Shown in pieces: positions 5,578-5,736 of a DNA stretch of 5,736 bases. How positions within the stretch are numbered: the stretch's first letter is position 1; every line of letters starts with the position of its first letter. The translations under genes and the position numbers were made by a program. The notes beneath the pieces are model-generated. The model was not told the origin of the DNA and did not search any database. It saw only the letters and a program-made list of their open reading frames with translations. This stretch comes from Planctomycetaceae bacterium (GTDB lineage: Bacteria > Planctomycetota > Planctomycetia > Pirellulales > PALSA-1355): assembly GCA_005773095.1 (NCBI GenBank), contig SXHT01000044.1, positions 1-5,736 of the forward strand, given 5' to 3'.

Positions 5578-5580
5578 CTG

Positions 5581-5736
5581 ATGCTCACACTGGACGAACA
5601 AGTGTCCACGGTCATGACCACTCGACTGGAGGGGCGTATTGCGCGCATTGTGGGTATGACGGCCGCGGCCGCCGATGTCCCGGCGCCCGTGGGCGCCGTG
5701 GTCAGCATCGAGTCGCAAACCGGCGAGCCGGTCGAA
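5581..5736 (+). CDS. fliI: Flagellar export ATPase FliI, N-terminal part
   Basis: This is the 5' end of a gene that runs off the window, with 52 codons visible and no stop. The translation begins MLTLDEQVSTVMTTRLEGRIARIVG and continues MTAAAADVPAPVGAVVSIES. The GR(I/V)-R(I/V)VG opening strand followed by the PAPVGAVVSIES segment fits the N-terminal beta-barrel domain of FliI, the hexameric ATPase that unloads substrates for flagellar export and resembles the F1 beta subunit. The Walker A and B motifs are beyond the window, so the catalytic core cannot be checked. The call is strengthened by its place directly after fliH, whose product is its partner. ATG 5581 has AGG at 5570-5572 (8-nt spacing), and I see no usable in-frame start between it and the fliH stop. 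Confidence 0.88.
   Translation, partial: MLTLDEQVSTVMTTRLEGRIARIVGMTAAAADVPAPVGAVVSIESQTGEPVE

Overview
The window is a stretch of flagellar basal-body operon in conserved order. It holds the 3' end of a sigma-54 enhancer-binding regulator, then flgB, flgC, fliE, fliF, fliG and fliH, then the 5' end of fliI. All genes are on the + strand. Both end genes are cut by the window edges. The DNA is moderately GC-rich. The gene order, a FliH that starts MATIIKA and continues into an FNFDDM segment, and a GGGGACAGGCAC-type inverted repeat between genes all suggest a planctomycete, perhaps Pirellulales-like. That assignment rests on remembered family features, not on a search, so it is only moderately sure.

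Layout. Bases 1-477 encode the end of the AAA+ domain and the Fis-type DNA-binding domain of the regulator. The 140-bp gap after it holds a cluster of CGGCA/TGCCG half-sites just past the stop codon. About 100 bp further on is a near-perfect -24/-12 sigma-54 promoter, GGCACG-N4-TTGCA at 581-595, with the predicted transcript start about 12 nt before the flgB ATG at 618. The flgB-flgC gap of 209 bp is filled largely by a 95-bp imperfect palindromic element with 20-bp arms. flgC and fliE overlap by 4 bp (ATGA). The fliE-fliF gap of 80 bp carries seven tandem 7-bp units bracketed by an 8-bp inverted repeat that abuts the fliF ribosome binding site. fliF runs almost directly into fliG. The fliG-fliH gap (76 bp) holds a hairpin with a UUCG loop, one arm of which can pair instead with a segment just before fliH. 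The fliH-fliI gap (59 bp) holds a small hairpin and an imperfect direct repeat.

How the genes work together. FliE, FlgB and FlgC form the base of the rod that joins the MS ring (FliF) to the rest of the axle. FliG sits on the cytoplasmic face of FliF as the rotor/switch protein. FliH and FliI form the cytosolic ATPase complex of the flagellar type III export apparatus. The regulator is the obvious candidate activator of the promoter next to it, which would make this an early basal-body operon under sigma-54 control.

The proteins look intact and ordinary in length. The less ordinary content is between the genes: the promoter/enhancer arrangement, the REP/MITE-like element and the heptad repeat. 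I see no mobile-element genes, CRISPR array, tRNA or rRNA, and no sign of a wholly new system.
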